Under the pieces are notes generated by a model. That model was not told where the DNA came from. It did not search any database and was given only the letters and a program-made list of their open reading frames with translations. The position numbers and the translations under genes were made by a program. This document shows, piece by piece, positions 21,800 through 33,990 of a stretch of DNA of 64,000 nucleotides (position 1 is the first letter of the stretch; every line of letters starts with the position of its first letter). The DNA comes from Verpa conica (lineage: Eukaryota; Ascomycota; Pezizomycetes; Pezizales; Morchellaceae), in the NCBI GenBank assembly GCA_033030425.1, contig JAUFSD010000020.1, positions 744,001 through 808,000 on the forward strand, read 5' to 3'.

Positions 21800-23367
21800 G
21801 GTTGTAGATAGATATCTATAGGTAGCAGCTGGAGGAGTAGATTAGACTAGTCATAAATCATCATCTCTCACACACTGGTAGCCACTCTAAGAACATCGAC
21901 TGCCACAGTGTGTAATACTACCACTTTCTCAGGGTTTGGTCGACGCTGTGGTACACCCTGAGACCTGACGACGAGAGAGGAGTACGGCGGCTCATAGCCA
22001 CTAATGTCCGATTTGACCTTTCGTAGGTTTCACAGTTGGCAACACTTAGTACCTAACACTCAATTAAATAAAAATCATCTCAAACAGAGTACGTGAGAGC
22101 TAATTCTACCCTTATCTTCACCAAACATATTTTAACTCCAAAAGTAACTAGACATGTGAAAACCTTGCATAGTTTTACCTTAGGAATAGCACTCATCTAA
22201 TCTATCTGAGATAATTTTTATTTTATTAGGTATAGTGGGTGGGCGTTGCGAACCGCGAAAAGTCAGATCGGACTTTGGTATGTATGAGCCGCGGCAAAGG
22301 AGGTACTGCAACGGGTGGCGCCGAGAGCTTTTGGAAACTTTTATAAAGGCTATAATAAGTGGATAACAATACCTGTTTCCTTACAATTGAGGTATGCTTC
22401 GGTTTGTTTATGAGAGACATAGCTGTGATGGCTGGCTGCGGTCCCCAAGACACGACTGCCAGCGGAAAGACTAGCTCTCTACTAACTTTGATCAAAAGAT
22501 GACAAACTCCAGAATATTATTGTCTTCCTCCTGCATCGGAGGGATGATCCTCTTATGGAGGATCACTAGCTAGTGTGACAAAGGTATTACGTGGTCTTCA
22601 CGTGACAATAACTCTCGCTTGTAACCTTTGGTACCTCCGGAGTTTTTAACCCCTCTTTCACTCTTGGGGCGTGTATAAGATTACGTTTTCTCTACAATTA
22701 CTTAGCCTGCGCATATTTGAAGGACCTCTGTTAAAAATACAGAGATCCGAGAGATTAGAAAGTGAACCAAAAATAAATGAAACGCGACAATTCTGTGGGT
22801 TAGGGTTGGGTGACTACCCTATCGGATCCCGAACAGATCAAAATACTTACCGACTAGGAAACAGAGATAGAAAGATAAGCTCTAGTAACCGGCAGCGAAA
22901 TAATAATACAGAGAAGACCGAGAAATATTTCGGCTAGAGTGAAAATACTTCTTATTTGGTTCAAAACTTGGATTAAGTCTCACTTGCAATAATAGCCCCG
23001 TCCACAGAACTGATTAATTCGGTCGGATTGGAGATTGGAAGCTACGGCAATTCCTCAGCCCCAGCGAGCGAGTGTTTTATCTCTCTATATTCTCGGTATA
23101 TCCAACTTCCGGCCGCATGTAGAGGGCTTACCTGGTAACCTTGATACTTATCGCAGGCACCAACGCTCACATACAATATCTCCCTCACTAGACTTTAATG
23201 TATTTATGCAAGACAGTCAAGAAATTCTTATGAGATGAAGTGATAGGTGTCTGAAGCCTCAGAATACCGATTAATATTACGCAGCAGTAGTATCTCGAGT
23301 GATCACAAGCGACTACTTATTTATTCACGTGGAAGAAGGACTACTATAGGAAGTGATCTACATACGC
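21800..23367. other. Intergenic, no gene recognised
   Basis: Telomere-like octamers at 21796-21803 and 22800-22807. A possible hairpin, TCTCAGGGT paired with ACCCTGAGA, lies at about 21928-21964. A minus-strand frame at 22226-22495 has no recognisable feature. Confidence 0.4.
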
Positions 23368-23760
23368 TAGCCTAATGTGGTTAGACAATCATGGATTGCT
23401 CCAACCGTAGATACCCTTTTCCCCAAACTTTTTTGTACAATACAAAAAAGGCACTTCTCTCAGACCCCAATTACCAGAAGCGAACTAAATCGCTTCCAGT
23501 AACCAGGAGAGTGAGAGGGAGTGGGGGAGGGTTTGGTAGTCTTGGGAGACCCCAAGGAAAAGAATAAGAAGAAGGGGGGGAGGGGGGTATTTAAAGGAAG
23601 TCGGATGAGCTGCCAAGAGAATATTTGGCCGCTGTGAAATTGGCCGCTGGGTGGCGTGACAAAGGTAAGGTGGGAATTGGCCGCCGGTTGGGGGCTGTAA
23701 AAACCATATTTCGCCGCATTATTTCGCCGGTGATGAGTCGTAATATGGAACCTATAGGGT
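23368..23760 (+). repeat. Dispersed repeat R2, copy 1
   Basis: Starts CGCTAGCCTAATGTGGTTAG and is highly similar along more than 300 bp to 41311-41650; its first 100 bp are also similar to 29915-30130. Three hairpins follow one another: CAATC-ATG-GATTG within GGTT...AACC, CTTTTTTGTA-CAA-TACAAAAAAG, and GAAGCGA-ACTAAA-TCGCTTC. A TATTTAAAG box lies at about 23589, then a conserved GCCAAGAGAA block. The TAGCCTAATGTGG start resembles a pol III A box and the TATA box a pol II promoter, so a SINE head or an LTR are both possible. Confidence 0.6.
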
Positions 23761-25094
23761 ATTGGTAATTTTGCTGTGAAGTTGATAACTCGAGTACAGA
23801 TGGGGCGACACACTCGACTCAATATACCCGCACCCCTATGACCTCAGGCTGGTTTTTTTGGCCATACTCATTAGTTGATAAAGATGAATGTATTTTGATC
23901 GGCTGGTGGGGAAATAGACTTCCCTGACTTTGATAATTATATTCGTCTTTCTTTGTAGACTTAAATGGTACTCATTAACCTAATCACGTATAAAAGTTGC
24001 CCATTATTTATTTAACTAATCTGTATCACAAATTGCCACCATATATACTATGAAATGCCGAGCCTCTCGGGTCTATCCTTTAGAGAGCCCGTGACGATTA
24101 TACGATTTATCTTACAAATGAGGCGCTAAATAAGTATTCCTACATTAAATGGCCCCCAAATGTTGTATCACTACTCGTCAATGTTTTTGGATAAGCTAAG
24201 ATAGGTGAAGAATGTTTACAACTCTAAGCCATATAATTTTGAGCCCGTTGTGTCTCCGCCCAGTGAATAAATTAATCAAGTATAAATACATGAAGCAGTT
24301 CCCGCCTAGTCCTTCTATGCTTCTACAATATTTTCAATGAATACTTATATTATCGAAACTACAAATCATTCTAGGTGAGCTACCTATGATTATTGTAGAC
24401 GAAAATGATAGAGCTCAATTATAGCCGGGCTAGGTGAGTACCCCAAAAGGGGTATATATCTGTGTGGAGTACATTTATCTGTATTGAGTTACGCATTACA
24501 CTAACATGATATCTACCCAAAACTCTCGTATGCTATCCTGATCTGTGCCGGAATACGATCCATCCGTTACCATGTATACCATAGACATACTATCGCGGTC
24601 AAGCCACAAATCATCTATTTCCGCATATAAATCCATGAATGCCGGGATATTATTTCTTCTTTGCATTACAATACAATTGTATGCACGTAGACTTCGTTAT
24701 ATTCATGTGAGACTTAATTTAGGAGTTATGTTATTCTCCTGTGGGGGTGCTGATAGTCCGCTACAATCTTGTTATAACTTCTCCGTGGAAAGTAACTCGT
24801 GTCCTCAGTCTGATTATCTAAATACGCTGTAACCGTGATAGTGGCACGCGTTCGGGAACGGGATTACATCAATGTCACCCATTGACCAATCACAATCGGG
24901 TGTCGGAATTAAGCGAAAAACAACTTCTATCCATAACTACCCAACCGCACCTATAAATCAGACGATATACTCAGAAGAAATTTAGAAACATTCTTTATAA
25001 TACATAAATAACTCTCTCTACCACCAATTTGCCTTAATGACTGCTTCTACCCTGTCTACTTTGTGTAGGGGCGATGTGTGTTGTGGTTACGGTC
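23761..25094. other. Intergenic, no gene recognised
   Basis: AT-rich, with a few short frames (the longest at 24545-24832) lacking motifs. Nothing else supported. Confidence 0.4.
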
Positions 25095-25332
25095 TCGATG
25101 TTCCTTTGAATGAATGAATGAATGAATGAATGAATTTATCATTTAAGTACATGCAACCCTTAGGTTATGGTACCCGATCTAAATCCACAATATAAAAATA
25201 ACAAAAATAAAAATAAAGTAAAAATAAAAATAAAAATAACATAAAACAAATTATAACGCCTTTGTCTTCTTCATTTCTACTCTTCCTCTGCGTCTCTGTT
25301 CTCTCCTTGTGCGCTGCTTTCGATGTTCCTTT
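25095..25332 (-). mobile_element. R1 retroposon, 212 bp, with 13-bp target duplication
   Basis: TCGATGTTCCTTT at 25095-25107 and 25320-25332 is a perfect 13-bp duplication. Between lies a minus-strand R1 copy: tail of seven GAAT units at 25108-25135, the core TTTATCATTTAAGTACATGC, a long AAAAT tract and the TCATTTCTACTCT block. It aligns with 3786-4085 in opposite orientation. Confidence 0.85.
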
Positions 25333-25611
25333 AATTTTGACATCCGACAATATGACCAATGCTGTGGAAGATTCTTCTTTGGTCGGATCTTGGAAAGCTC
25401 ATTCTTATTCATTGCTAATCTTTCCGCAGTTGGCTTTCTTTTCTTGGTAGTCGGAAGGCCCGACTTGGCTAATGCGGGTGAGATATCATGACTGACTCAA
25501 CGAACCATTGGAGATGACAGCCACCTTTGACAACTTGATTAACCACGACATATGCTCTTTAGGTGGGGTCTCTGGCTTGCGGGGCCGCGGTCTGCGGGTA
25601 TGGGTATAATT

Positions 25612-25785
25612 TTGTTGAATATACTGGTAGTGTTCCTGAGTGTACTGGGCCGTTTCTGAAGGAACTGGCGCTTATATGGTATATGATTCTTTTTCCTGGT
25701 GGATCGGTCTACTGAGGAACGTTCCTGGAAAAGCAGTGTTCCCCAATGAAATAGAACATATCTCAAGTCGACTGCCTTTCTTTCC
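25612..25785 (+). repeat. Dispersed repeat R3 (GTTCCTGAATGGACTGG family)
   Basis: Contains tandem GTTCCTGAGTGTACTGG and GTTTCTGAAGGAACTGG, then the palindrome AGGAACGTTCCT at 25715-25726 and GCAGTGTTCCCCAATGAAATAGAAC. The same parts recur at 55791-55920, 63573-63640 and 63941-64000, partly in the opposite order. Confidence 0.6.
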
Positions 25786-28385
25786 TCCCCGCATCATTAT
25801 GCCACTTGTATGGCGGGACGGCGAGTATCCTCTTTGCTCGATCGTATGAGTCGTTTCATACAATCGTATTATAATTTTTTCACCACCCGTTATACGAATA
25901 GATAAAATGCAATAAACGATCTAAGCCGGTTGCAATACCGATATTTTCTATGCAAATACTTTTAAAGACCACCTATGGGTCCCGAAAAAGCGGGCTAACG
26001 TGTGAGTCACTCAGAGTTATGTGGTCTTATTATTCGTGAGAATTGAATTTCATGTGAAGTGTCATAAATTCCTGTCTGTAGATAAGACTCACACGGTCAA
26101 GCGATAATTTCTAGGTCTCAATTCTAGTCGGAGAATGGTCCTGATGTGGTCCGCAGAACGGGATTGACTTTTCTATCCATCATCATACACGACTCTTGGA
26201 GTGGCTAGGGTTAGAGGATGAGTTCGCTGCACCTGGATTACTATGACTTTGGCTCCGGGCCAAGAACTTGGCTGACCTCCGGTACTATGTATGATCTTGC
26301 TTTGCCACCACTGACAGGATATTCCTGCCCTGAGTCTAGAATAATACACCGAATCACTCCATTGCACAAGTACCGATATAATCTCCGATCAGATATGTTT
26401 ATATATGCTGCACCAACACGCGGGATTCGTAGTACTCTAATGAATGCTATGATACGGGGGCTTCTTTATGGGTTCTTGGTCCGTCATACCCGGCGGCGGA
26501 AAAGGAGCGCTGGATATCCCGAAATGAATCCAGCGTAGTAAGAAGCGACAGGTTGAGTAAGGTTACCTGATGCGTTTGAAAACACCAGCAAATCTCGGAA
26601 CCGGAAAAAACTTAACGAAACCACACCACAAAATACTTAGCCGTGGCAGCAAGAGTATCGAATTACGGGCAGGGGCAGTCAATCATACGGATTCTTCAAT
26701 GGTAATCGTGAAAGACAAATCCACTAAGAAAACCTAACCCTGGTTATGGGGTAGGATCCCCTGATTGCGTAACCGTCAGGACCCACCGCGTGGAGGGGAA
26801 GGGTAACATAGTGGATCTCTATATTTTCTGTTATATAAATGTATTTCTTTCTCGCTACCTCACAGAATATCACAGAATTCCTTGCGCGTTTCAACCTATC
26901 CAAGCATACTTTGTCCTCGGGATTGGTTCTCCATTGGGCTTGACTAGTATTGAGGCATCGTGTATAGATAATACTATTTTTCTTAAATAGGATAACTGCC
27001 TAGAGCGTATAAAAAACATACTTTGTGGGAGAACCTTGCTGCGCACCTGTGCGCTCAGTCTTGTTCCGGCTTATCCGGCAGAGCCTCCCGCAGTCTCAGG
27101 TGAAGGCTTTAGTAGTCAACGTTTTTTGTGAACAGTTCTTGCGCATTCTACAGCTGAGCTATATGAAATAAGTCGAGGTTTCTAGCGTGGTAAAGCTGTT
27201 AACACTACGATGGAAAGCACCACTAGATTACGTCGCTGATCGACTATAGATAGCTGGGTTGGCCCCGGTAGACATAAGGCCGGGGTGGAGGAGACTATAC
27301 CATGCTCATTCGCACCACGGGAAATTAATCTCTTAAAATCGGACCTCAGTAATATTTTAGGAGCATCCCGAACTAAACCTTAATATGACCACCAAATGCT
27401 CCACTTTATCACTTGGAGTGTTGAGGAACTCTGCACTACGGACAACCCCCAACAGCACCATAGAGATCGATGCACCTGAATCGATTATGTAAGTTTGTTG
27501 TGGCCATTAAATAATATTGTTTAAATAAGATACCAATTATCGGGGAATCGAAGTGCGAGAGGCATCAGTAAGTATGCCATTTACCTTAATAGAACGACTG
27601 GTCGCGACCTAGTAGTGCGGGCTTGAACTATGAGCCTGGCCATTTAAAATGTAGTTTTCGGGAAGGCATATGTGAGCATAGTTTATTCTCACGGTTAAGT
27701 CTTGGAGCACCGTATATATTCACTGGGAGGGCTCTACCTTGTCCGCGCATGGTATGTAACTGGAATCCGTTCTGCTGGCCATTGGCTAGTGCGCTCCAGT
27801 ATATAGCGGACAAGGAAGTAGCCGCTCAAAATATCAATGGCTTTATGATAAGTGTATAGACCCCTCCGCCTATCGCTGTTGAATAGATAGTGGTAGGGCT
27901 TTGGGGGTCTGCCGGGAGTGGGGAAGTAGTATTCCAGTAACGGCACAGCTTCCCTGGCGTCGGTGGCTGTACCTTATATATTTCTGGTAACTAAACCTGT
28001 AGGGGAGAGTTACTACTTCCTATATACCCTAAGTTTTCATTAGAATATAAAAATATTAGCCATTATTGTCTGCCTTGTTAATAGTGAGGAGAGTACGCGA
28101 TTAGAGCAATCTGGGAGGGGCGTTGGTGATTAACTTACTGTTATGAGCTCCTCTTGGGAATCATAAGTCAAACCCAGGTACAACCTTGCGCCTTGATTGT
28201 TTCTTCCCCTGTAGAATAAGACCCAACAACTTATGAGGCTCAGAAGTACAAGTATAGTTTACTATCCACCTGCTGGATTAGTATACCGTACACTGGTTAT
28301 ATATACTTTCTATTGATGGGAGAACTATATTCACTATAAGAATATAGGATTAAAATAGCTGTTCATAGGGGTAGATGATTGTCAG
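25786..28385. other. Intergenic, no gene recognised
   Basis: Several frames of 60-106 codons on both strands, for example 26218-26538 plus. None has a recognisable motif or convincing splice context. No repeat family from elsewhere in the window was seen. Confidence 0.4.
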
Positions 28386-28387
28386 TA

Positions 28388-29772
28388 CAGCCATAGGCAA
28401 TAAGTCTCCGGATGCGCTTAGTAATTTATGACTAATCGGACACCTCATAGACCCCCGCCTGTACTCTCCATAGCTGTAACTCCACGAGATGTCAACCAAA
28501 CAAGCCCCAAAGGCAGCCATAATGCAGCCCCCGATGTTGCCTCTAAATATAAAGCGAAGAGAGACAACAGAAGCACAGCGATCACAGGTAGTCACCCTGA
28601 GAGAACAAGGGTTGACATTTGACGAGATTGTTACCAAAACTGGTGTGAAGAGAAGCACTTGCTATGATATTGTCAAGAGAGATAAAGAAAGGCAAGAGCC
28701 TAAAAGCCTCACCCCCTACACAGCGACTGCCCCTAGGAGTGGCCGCCCTGAAAAACTCAATCGGAGAGAAAAGAGACACCTCATCTCTTTAGCCAAGCGA
28801 ATGCGCCGAGCCACACTAGGTGTGCTAGTACGCAGTATCACCAAACCGGTATCTATGAAGACAGGAAGAAAGGTTCTTGCCGAGGGAGGACTCCGGAGAC
28901 GCCGAGCCAAAAAAAAACCGTGGTTATCCAAGCTTAATAAGCTCAAGCGCATGCTATGGTGCAAGGAAAGGAAGGACTGGACAATAGAGGAGTGGGCAGA
29001 AGTTATTTGGACTGATGAAGCACAGTTTGAAGTGGGGTTTGTGGGTGGTACATGCTGGGTATGGAGGAATATATGGGAGGCAGAGAAACCAGAGTGTCTC
29101 CTTCCCACATTTAAAAGTGGGAGAACGTCAGTAATGGTATGGGGGTGCATTCAACTGGATAATAAGGGTCCCTTAGTACTACTTCCAGAATTATCTCTTA
29201 CCGGACAAGGATATGTGGACTGGATAATTGAGCCAGCTCTTTATCCCTTCTACAAAGAACGATATGCAGCTACACATGAGGCAATTGTAATGGAAGATGG
29301 AGCTTCCCCTCATCGTGCTGTTGTCTCCAGAGAGGCTAGGAACCGTCGTCATATCCAAAAAATGCCTTGGCCTGCTCAGTCACCAGACCTCAACCCTATT
29401 GAAAATTTATGGCGTATTATGAAGAACCGAATCAATACTAGGGCAGTACCTATTACTACAAAAGAAGGGCTTAAAAAGGCATTGCAGGAGGAGTGGGACC
29501 GGTTTACTCCAGAGGACTTTAGGAAACTCATTGAGAGTATGCCTAAAAGTATTAAAGAATGTATGAAAAACCGTGGGGGGGCAACACATTACTGAGTTTC
29601 TTTCTTTCTATATGTTAAAGTAGTGGTTTTTGTGGTCATTTTGGTATATATAACATGTATTTGGCTCAACGGGTTCTGGAGTATATTGCGAGAGGAGGAG
29701 GGGGGTCTCCGGTCTGAGACCCCCTCCAAGTCACGAGTCTGTGCGTATCCGGAGACTTATTGCCTATGGCTG
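28388..29772 (+). mobile_element. Intact Tc1-family transposon, 1,385 bp
   Basis: Terminal inverted repeats of about 30 bp: the left begins CAGCCATAGGCAATAAGTCT at 28388 and continues to about 28417; the right, read inverted from 29772, matches it with one mismatch. TA dinucleotides at 28386-28387 and 29773-29774 are the expected Tc1/mariner target duplication. The element carries one intronless gene (28489-29595). Between the gene and the right end, GGGGTCTC and GAGACCCC at about 29702-29724 can form an 8-bp hairpin. Confidence 0.95.
28489..29595 (+). CDS. Tc1-family DD34E transposase, 368 aa, apparently intact
   Basis: Cuts and pastes the surrounding element by acting on its terminal repeats in the nucleus. 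The N-terminal third carries helix-turn-helix segments (VVTLREQGLTFDEIVTKTGV at about residues 39-58 and a second DNA-binding part with GRPEKLNRREKRHL at about 85-98), followed by a basic RRRRAKKKP patch that could serve nuclear import. The catalytic core shows IWTDEAQFE (first Asp), VMEDGASPH (second Asp) and DLNPIENLW (Glu), with 34 residues between the second Asp and the Glu, so DD34E. SVMVWGC lies between the first and second. Length, single exon and lack of stops or shifts fit an active or recently active copy. The start at 28489 is about 100 bp inside the left repeat, as is usual. No promoter element is obvious. Confidence 0.95.
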   Translation: MSTKQAPKAAIMQPPMLPLNIKRRETTEAQRSQVVTLREQGLTFDEIVTKTGVKRSTCYDIVKRDKERQEPKSLTPYTATAPRSGRPEKLNRREKRHLISLAKRMRRATLGVLVRSITKPVSMKTGRKVLAEGGLRRRRAKKKPWLSKLNKLKRMLWCKERKDWTIEEWAEVIWTDEAQFEVGFVGGTCWVWRNIWEAEKPECLLPTFKSGRTSVMVWGCIQLDNKGPLVLLPELSLTGQGYVDWIIEPALYPFYKERYAATHEAIVMEDGASPHRAVVSREARNRRHIQKMPWPAQSPDLNPIENLWRIMKNRINTRAVPITTKEGLKKALQEEWDRFTPEDFRKLIESMPKSIKECMKNRGGATHY

Positions 29773-31895
29773 TACCATCATGAGGAATGAGTAATAATCT
29801 TTATCCACAAGAGAAGGGGCTGTTTTGACATGAGGGTGATGTTTACAGAGTAGACTAAGAAGAGAAATACATTGAATTTTTTGCAGAGTATTCCGGTTGG
29901 CTATTGCCTCACGCGCTAGCCTAATATAGTTAGACGGTCATGGACTGCTCTAACCGTAGGGGGCTCTACAAAAGTATCGTTTTTTGCAAATCAAAAAAGA
30001 CACGTATCTTCAGGTCCCAAAGCTTGAAGAGGTAGGGGGGTCTCTAGGGCCTCGGGAGAATTTTGCACCTTTTTTGCGGCACAAGGGAAGAAAAGAAATG
30101 AGATAACGAGGACCGGGGTGAGCAGCATATGTACGTTTGCGGAAAATAAGCGACTAATGTGGTTTGGCCGCTCATGAGAAAAAACACTTATACCAAGGAG
30201 ATTGATTAGCCACTCGTAGTGGGGGGCACTATAAGGATCAATCTACTCTAATTAGCAAAAAACAACGCGTGCATCCCAGCCTAGGTTTGTAAACATAAAT
30301 ACGACTTACAATAACGTTCAATGGAACTGACAAATCGAGATCCCATTACTTCTATGGTCATCCACATGTATCAAAACAATTCAACAGAATAAAATCACTG
30401 ATTTTGTGGATGACATACTGCACCAGAACGGGAGTGCGATACTACATTCTTTGGCTGTATAATCCAGTCAGTGCTACCAGGTCAGCAAGAGAGCTATACA
30501 AGAGTCAGTATCAAGGTCTATTCATTCTGTAGTCAGGATTAGGTAGGGCCCACTGGCATCACCGACTGCCTATCGGAAGCTGGTGTTTCACCTATTACCA
30601 AAATGAAATCCAAGCCACGGTAAATCTTGTAGAGACTTAGGGATCACAATGTTATTTTTCTCGGGGGTTCTAGCCATCATAAGCATATCCGGTCTTGCGA
30701 TTATAATATCCGGAGCAGATACATGCTCTAGTATTCCATTACCGTTATTGTTTATTCTCGGCTAACTATTACGGAGGTGCATGTCATTTTAAATTGCATC
30801 GTCACATTGCCGGCTGCTGGTGTAGATCGTCTTTCTCGTTAGATACACAAAGAAAGAGAGTGGAACGAGGGGAAAGCTAATCAACGAGATGATGGCTATT
30901 TTATATTAACGTACTTTACCTGAAAGAATAGAATGTCAGTCAGAGTGTACCCGACTAACTCTGTCTATTGGCTGACCAACAGATGTATGGAAATGAACTA
31001 TTCATGATAATCCCTAAGTTAGGGTATGCCCATAATTAATCACTTTCCCGGTGATTTCTATATATGGTGACTAGGTATAATAAGTATCTCGTGGTCGTTG
31101 CGTCATCCGGTCGAATAGTAGTATTATAGATGCGTGTCCCACCTCACTCATTTGTAGGTGATGATATAGAAGAGGCCCAGCTCCCCTGTTCTGAGATAAC
31201 CAGGAGTAGATTCCCTACTTTGCTGCGCCTAGTCACGTCAGTTTCGGCAACAACTCCAGTAGCAGTTCATCTACAGGAATAGCCCTACGGTGGCTTAGAG
31301 ACTCACCAATGCTTATGACCCAGATTACCCCCGCACCTCCGTACAACCTATATCATCAGTTAGATTGGAGTAATTGAGCCCAGGAATGACTGTCAGTATA
31401 AGTAAACCAGACTTCGGTTATACCTGCTATATGTATCGCGACACCCATTCACTACCGACGTCCGGTGCTCCTTGATCGCGTTATGGGTATGTGATAAACT
31501 CACACCTGTGTTAGTTTCCGCTTGATTATTTCTTACGCTCGATGCTGATTCCATCAATTCCATCCCTTTTCCAACGGTGCATGTAACTGCAAAGCGGTTA
31601 TTAATACGTAGGTTTGAAATTCCGAGATAATCATGCCCATCACCGCTTGAGAACACTTAGTATCCAGCAATAGACAACTAATTTTAGTTATGAAGACCAA
31701 GCGAATCATTATGTGCAAGATATTCTCCCTTGAATAATAGCACTACTTAATTGTCAGCGGTAACTTCAAAAATAGCTCCGGTGTGGTTCAGCTCCAATAT
31801 AAGGTCTAGGAGACATGAATAATTGCCTCTACCCCCCTTCAGGAGCCTACCTATCCCAAGTTCTGTATTAATCCTTATGGAGTAACTCCTAGCTA
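29773..31895. other. Intergenic, one R2 fragment
   Basis: Apart from R2 copy 2 (29915-30130) nothing is recognised. Frames such as 31393-31656 minus have no motif. Confidence 0.4.
29915..30130 (+). repeat. Dispersed repeat R2, copy 2 (diverged)
   Basis: Begins GCGCTAGCCTAATATAGTTAG and keeps the first two hairpins of the family: GGTC-ATG-GACT and TTTTTTG-CAAAT-CAAAAAA. The stem bases of the second differ from copies 1 and 3 but pairing is kept. The GAAGCGA hairpin is lost. Confidence 0.5.
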
Positions 31896-31903
31896 GTTAT
31901 GGG

Positions 31904-32258
31904 CAGGCCTTCCAATGGGCCGACCCTTATTTGGGCTTGCCCGGGCCGGAAGAAGACTATTGCTAGTTGGGCTGGGCTGGGCCGTAAGAAATTTTTGCCT
32001 GGGCTAAATATCTAATTGGGCCAACGTTAAAATTTTTTAAAAGAGGCTTGTCTCGAACGTTAGTACCAGAGTCTAGCGATTATTTTTTTGAGGGGTGGCT
32101 CTAGCACAATAAGAGCAATATTAATTCTTATTTGGGCTACTTGGGCTTGCCCGGCCTCTCATCAAATAAGCTGTGATGGGCCGGGCCCATCATTAAGTGG
32201 GCTGGGTTGTGCCGGGCCAACGCCTTTTTTCGCCTGGGCTTGCCCATTGAAAGGGCTG
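31904..32258. mobile_element. Second hAT-type MITE, 355 bp, perfect 8-bp duplication
   Basis: GTTATGGG at 31896-31903 and 32259-32266 is a perfect 8-bp target duplication. Termini CAGGCCTTCCAATGGGC (left) and CAGCCCTTTCAATGGGC (right, inverted) agree at 15 of 17 bases. Subterminal GGGCTTGCCCGG and GGGCTGGGC-type repeats fill both arms; an AT-rich middle at about 32030-32130 separates them. No coding capacity. It differs in sequence from the CAGTGTTCGCAAC family. Confidence 0.85.
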
Positions 32259-32266
32259 GTTATGGG

Positions 32267-33177
32267 TAGTGGTGCGAGTACCGTAGGCCTAAAGGTGGTG
32301 AGGAGGTGGTACATAAGCCTGTAATCGGAGTCCGAAGGAGGGAGTTGTACGAGGCGGTAAGATGGTAATTGGGACGGGCAATGGTGACTGTGGTACAGCT
32401 TTCATCCTGGTAGTCGATAAGCACTTCGCTGAATGTAAGAGACGGGGTGCCTTCTCATCTTGGTGTGTTCGTAGCTTGAGTAATAGCTAAGAACCACGGA
32501 GGAGAGAGTTGTATCGCATGATCCCCAGGGGGCAATATTCTACAATCTACGCTTTGTGTAAGAGCGTTATACTACTTAATTCTACTACTTCCACTAACTG
32601 GTAGGCATATTGTATCGATAGAAGATCAGGCCGTTGATGACTGTTTGCCACCGTGTTTGATCTGAGTATGTTGCTCTCTATTATAAAAGTGCCGATGTTC
32701 GGCGTAAAAACAACTGAATCACTCTAGCACGGTAGTATGTCTTATAGCCATGATCACACATCTTAAACACCAATTAAAACCTTCTAGTCCCACCAGAATA
32801 TACGGCTAACCTCCGACAGTCATCCCCTACACAGCCCAACGGTTGACAGCGCATAGTAATGTAGGAAGCTATGAGTAAGTATCTACTAAATGTTTGCATT
32901 TACCCTTTTGCTCACTGCTTTTGTTGGACATTTATAGGCATTCTATAGCATGGTTAGGTGCCGATATAAGGTTTTTGTATTCTTTATCCGTACATGATTC
33001 AACTGTCCCGGGAACTAAATTGAAGTAACCATTACTCGCAAAATGAGCCTACGATTACATACTATCTGTATACATTTTAAGTCAGTAAAGGGAAAAGAAA
33101 TGAAAGATCTCACCCCATCACCTACATCATAACTATAGTCCTATTGCAGTGGCGACAGTTGAATCAATTATCAGAGT
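32267..33177. other. Intergenic, no gene recognised
   Basis: Short frames only; no motif, repeat or promoter supported. Confidence 0.4.
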
Positions 33178-33990
33178 CTACTGTGCGGGGCCGCTATATC
33201 GTTTACGAATAGATGTCTCGCATTCAGGGCTGTCACAGGACAATATCTCATTTTTTTTGGTGTTCCTTAGTAGTGTATTAACCTCCTCGAGGAGATGTGA
33301 GCCCTCGTCCACCATTCTCATAACCTTATCCGCTGAATCAGCACAAGACCACCGCTTTACCATAGAGATCACCTCGGGGCCTGCGCGTGCAACAAGAATG
33401 TAACTAACAGGCCAGCCTAGGTCAGATTCGGCCAGGAGGCCGAGAAGAGCATTAGAATCCTTCCGTAAGTGGGTACGAGTTTCGACCAGGTGATTGGTAA
33501 TGTTGATTATCTTATTGATAAAGACTCGAGAATCAATCGTTGGCTTGTGGTGTGGTGGAGCCTTGTCCTTCCAGCGTTTGAGCAAGTAGACTTTATCGGA
33601 GGGGAGGCGTGAGAGGTCCCAGGTTGGAATAAGCAATGGGTAATGAATTGCCCAGACAAGCCGGACATGGGCTAACTTGAGTTTGTATATTATAACTGTC
33701 AGCAGCGTTGATGCCTGGAAGCATGATTCCGCTGACAATTTAATCTGACGATGCGTAACCGGTGGGGAAACCACAAATCTCGTGACGTCATATCTAGGAC
33801 ATAGTTAGCATCTAAGTGGTCCCAGGTATTGCTGTAAATGTATCTGCGTACACCTGCAACAGCCATGAGGACAGCTCGGGTGTAGCAGTATAGTTGGTCA
33901 TTCTTCCGCGATTATTGACAATGATTGTCTCATCGGCTGTGTAGTCTATGGTTGAGCGGAGGTAATTAAGGATGCAAAGTAGCAGTTTGG
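33178..33990 (-). CDS. Uncharacterised protein, two or more exons
   Basis: The minus-strand model joins an exon ending at 33852 (reading ILNYLRSTIDYTADETII and ELSSWLLQV) to one running from 33793 to a stop at 33178. The intron starts GTACGC, has GCTAAC near its end and stops at TCCTAG; frame is kept. About 250 residues are covered; the 5' end is not resolved because the frame is closed upstream near 33990. The protein is helix-rich without clear membrane segments. Its C-terminal part (MVKRWSCADSADKVMRMVDE, then a Cys-rich CDSPECETSIRKR end) resembles the C terminus of the protein at 60409-61091. I do not recognise the family. Confidence 0.5.

Noticed and set aside
23460..23822. 120-codon minus-strand frame
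   Set aside because: Antisense to repeat R2; composition reflects the repeat and its partner copy at 41311 does not keep the frame.
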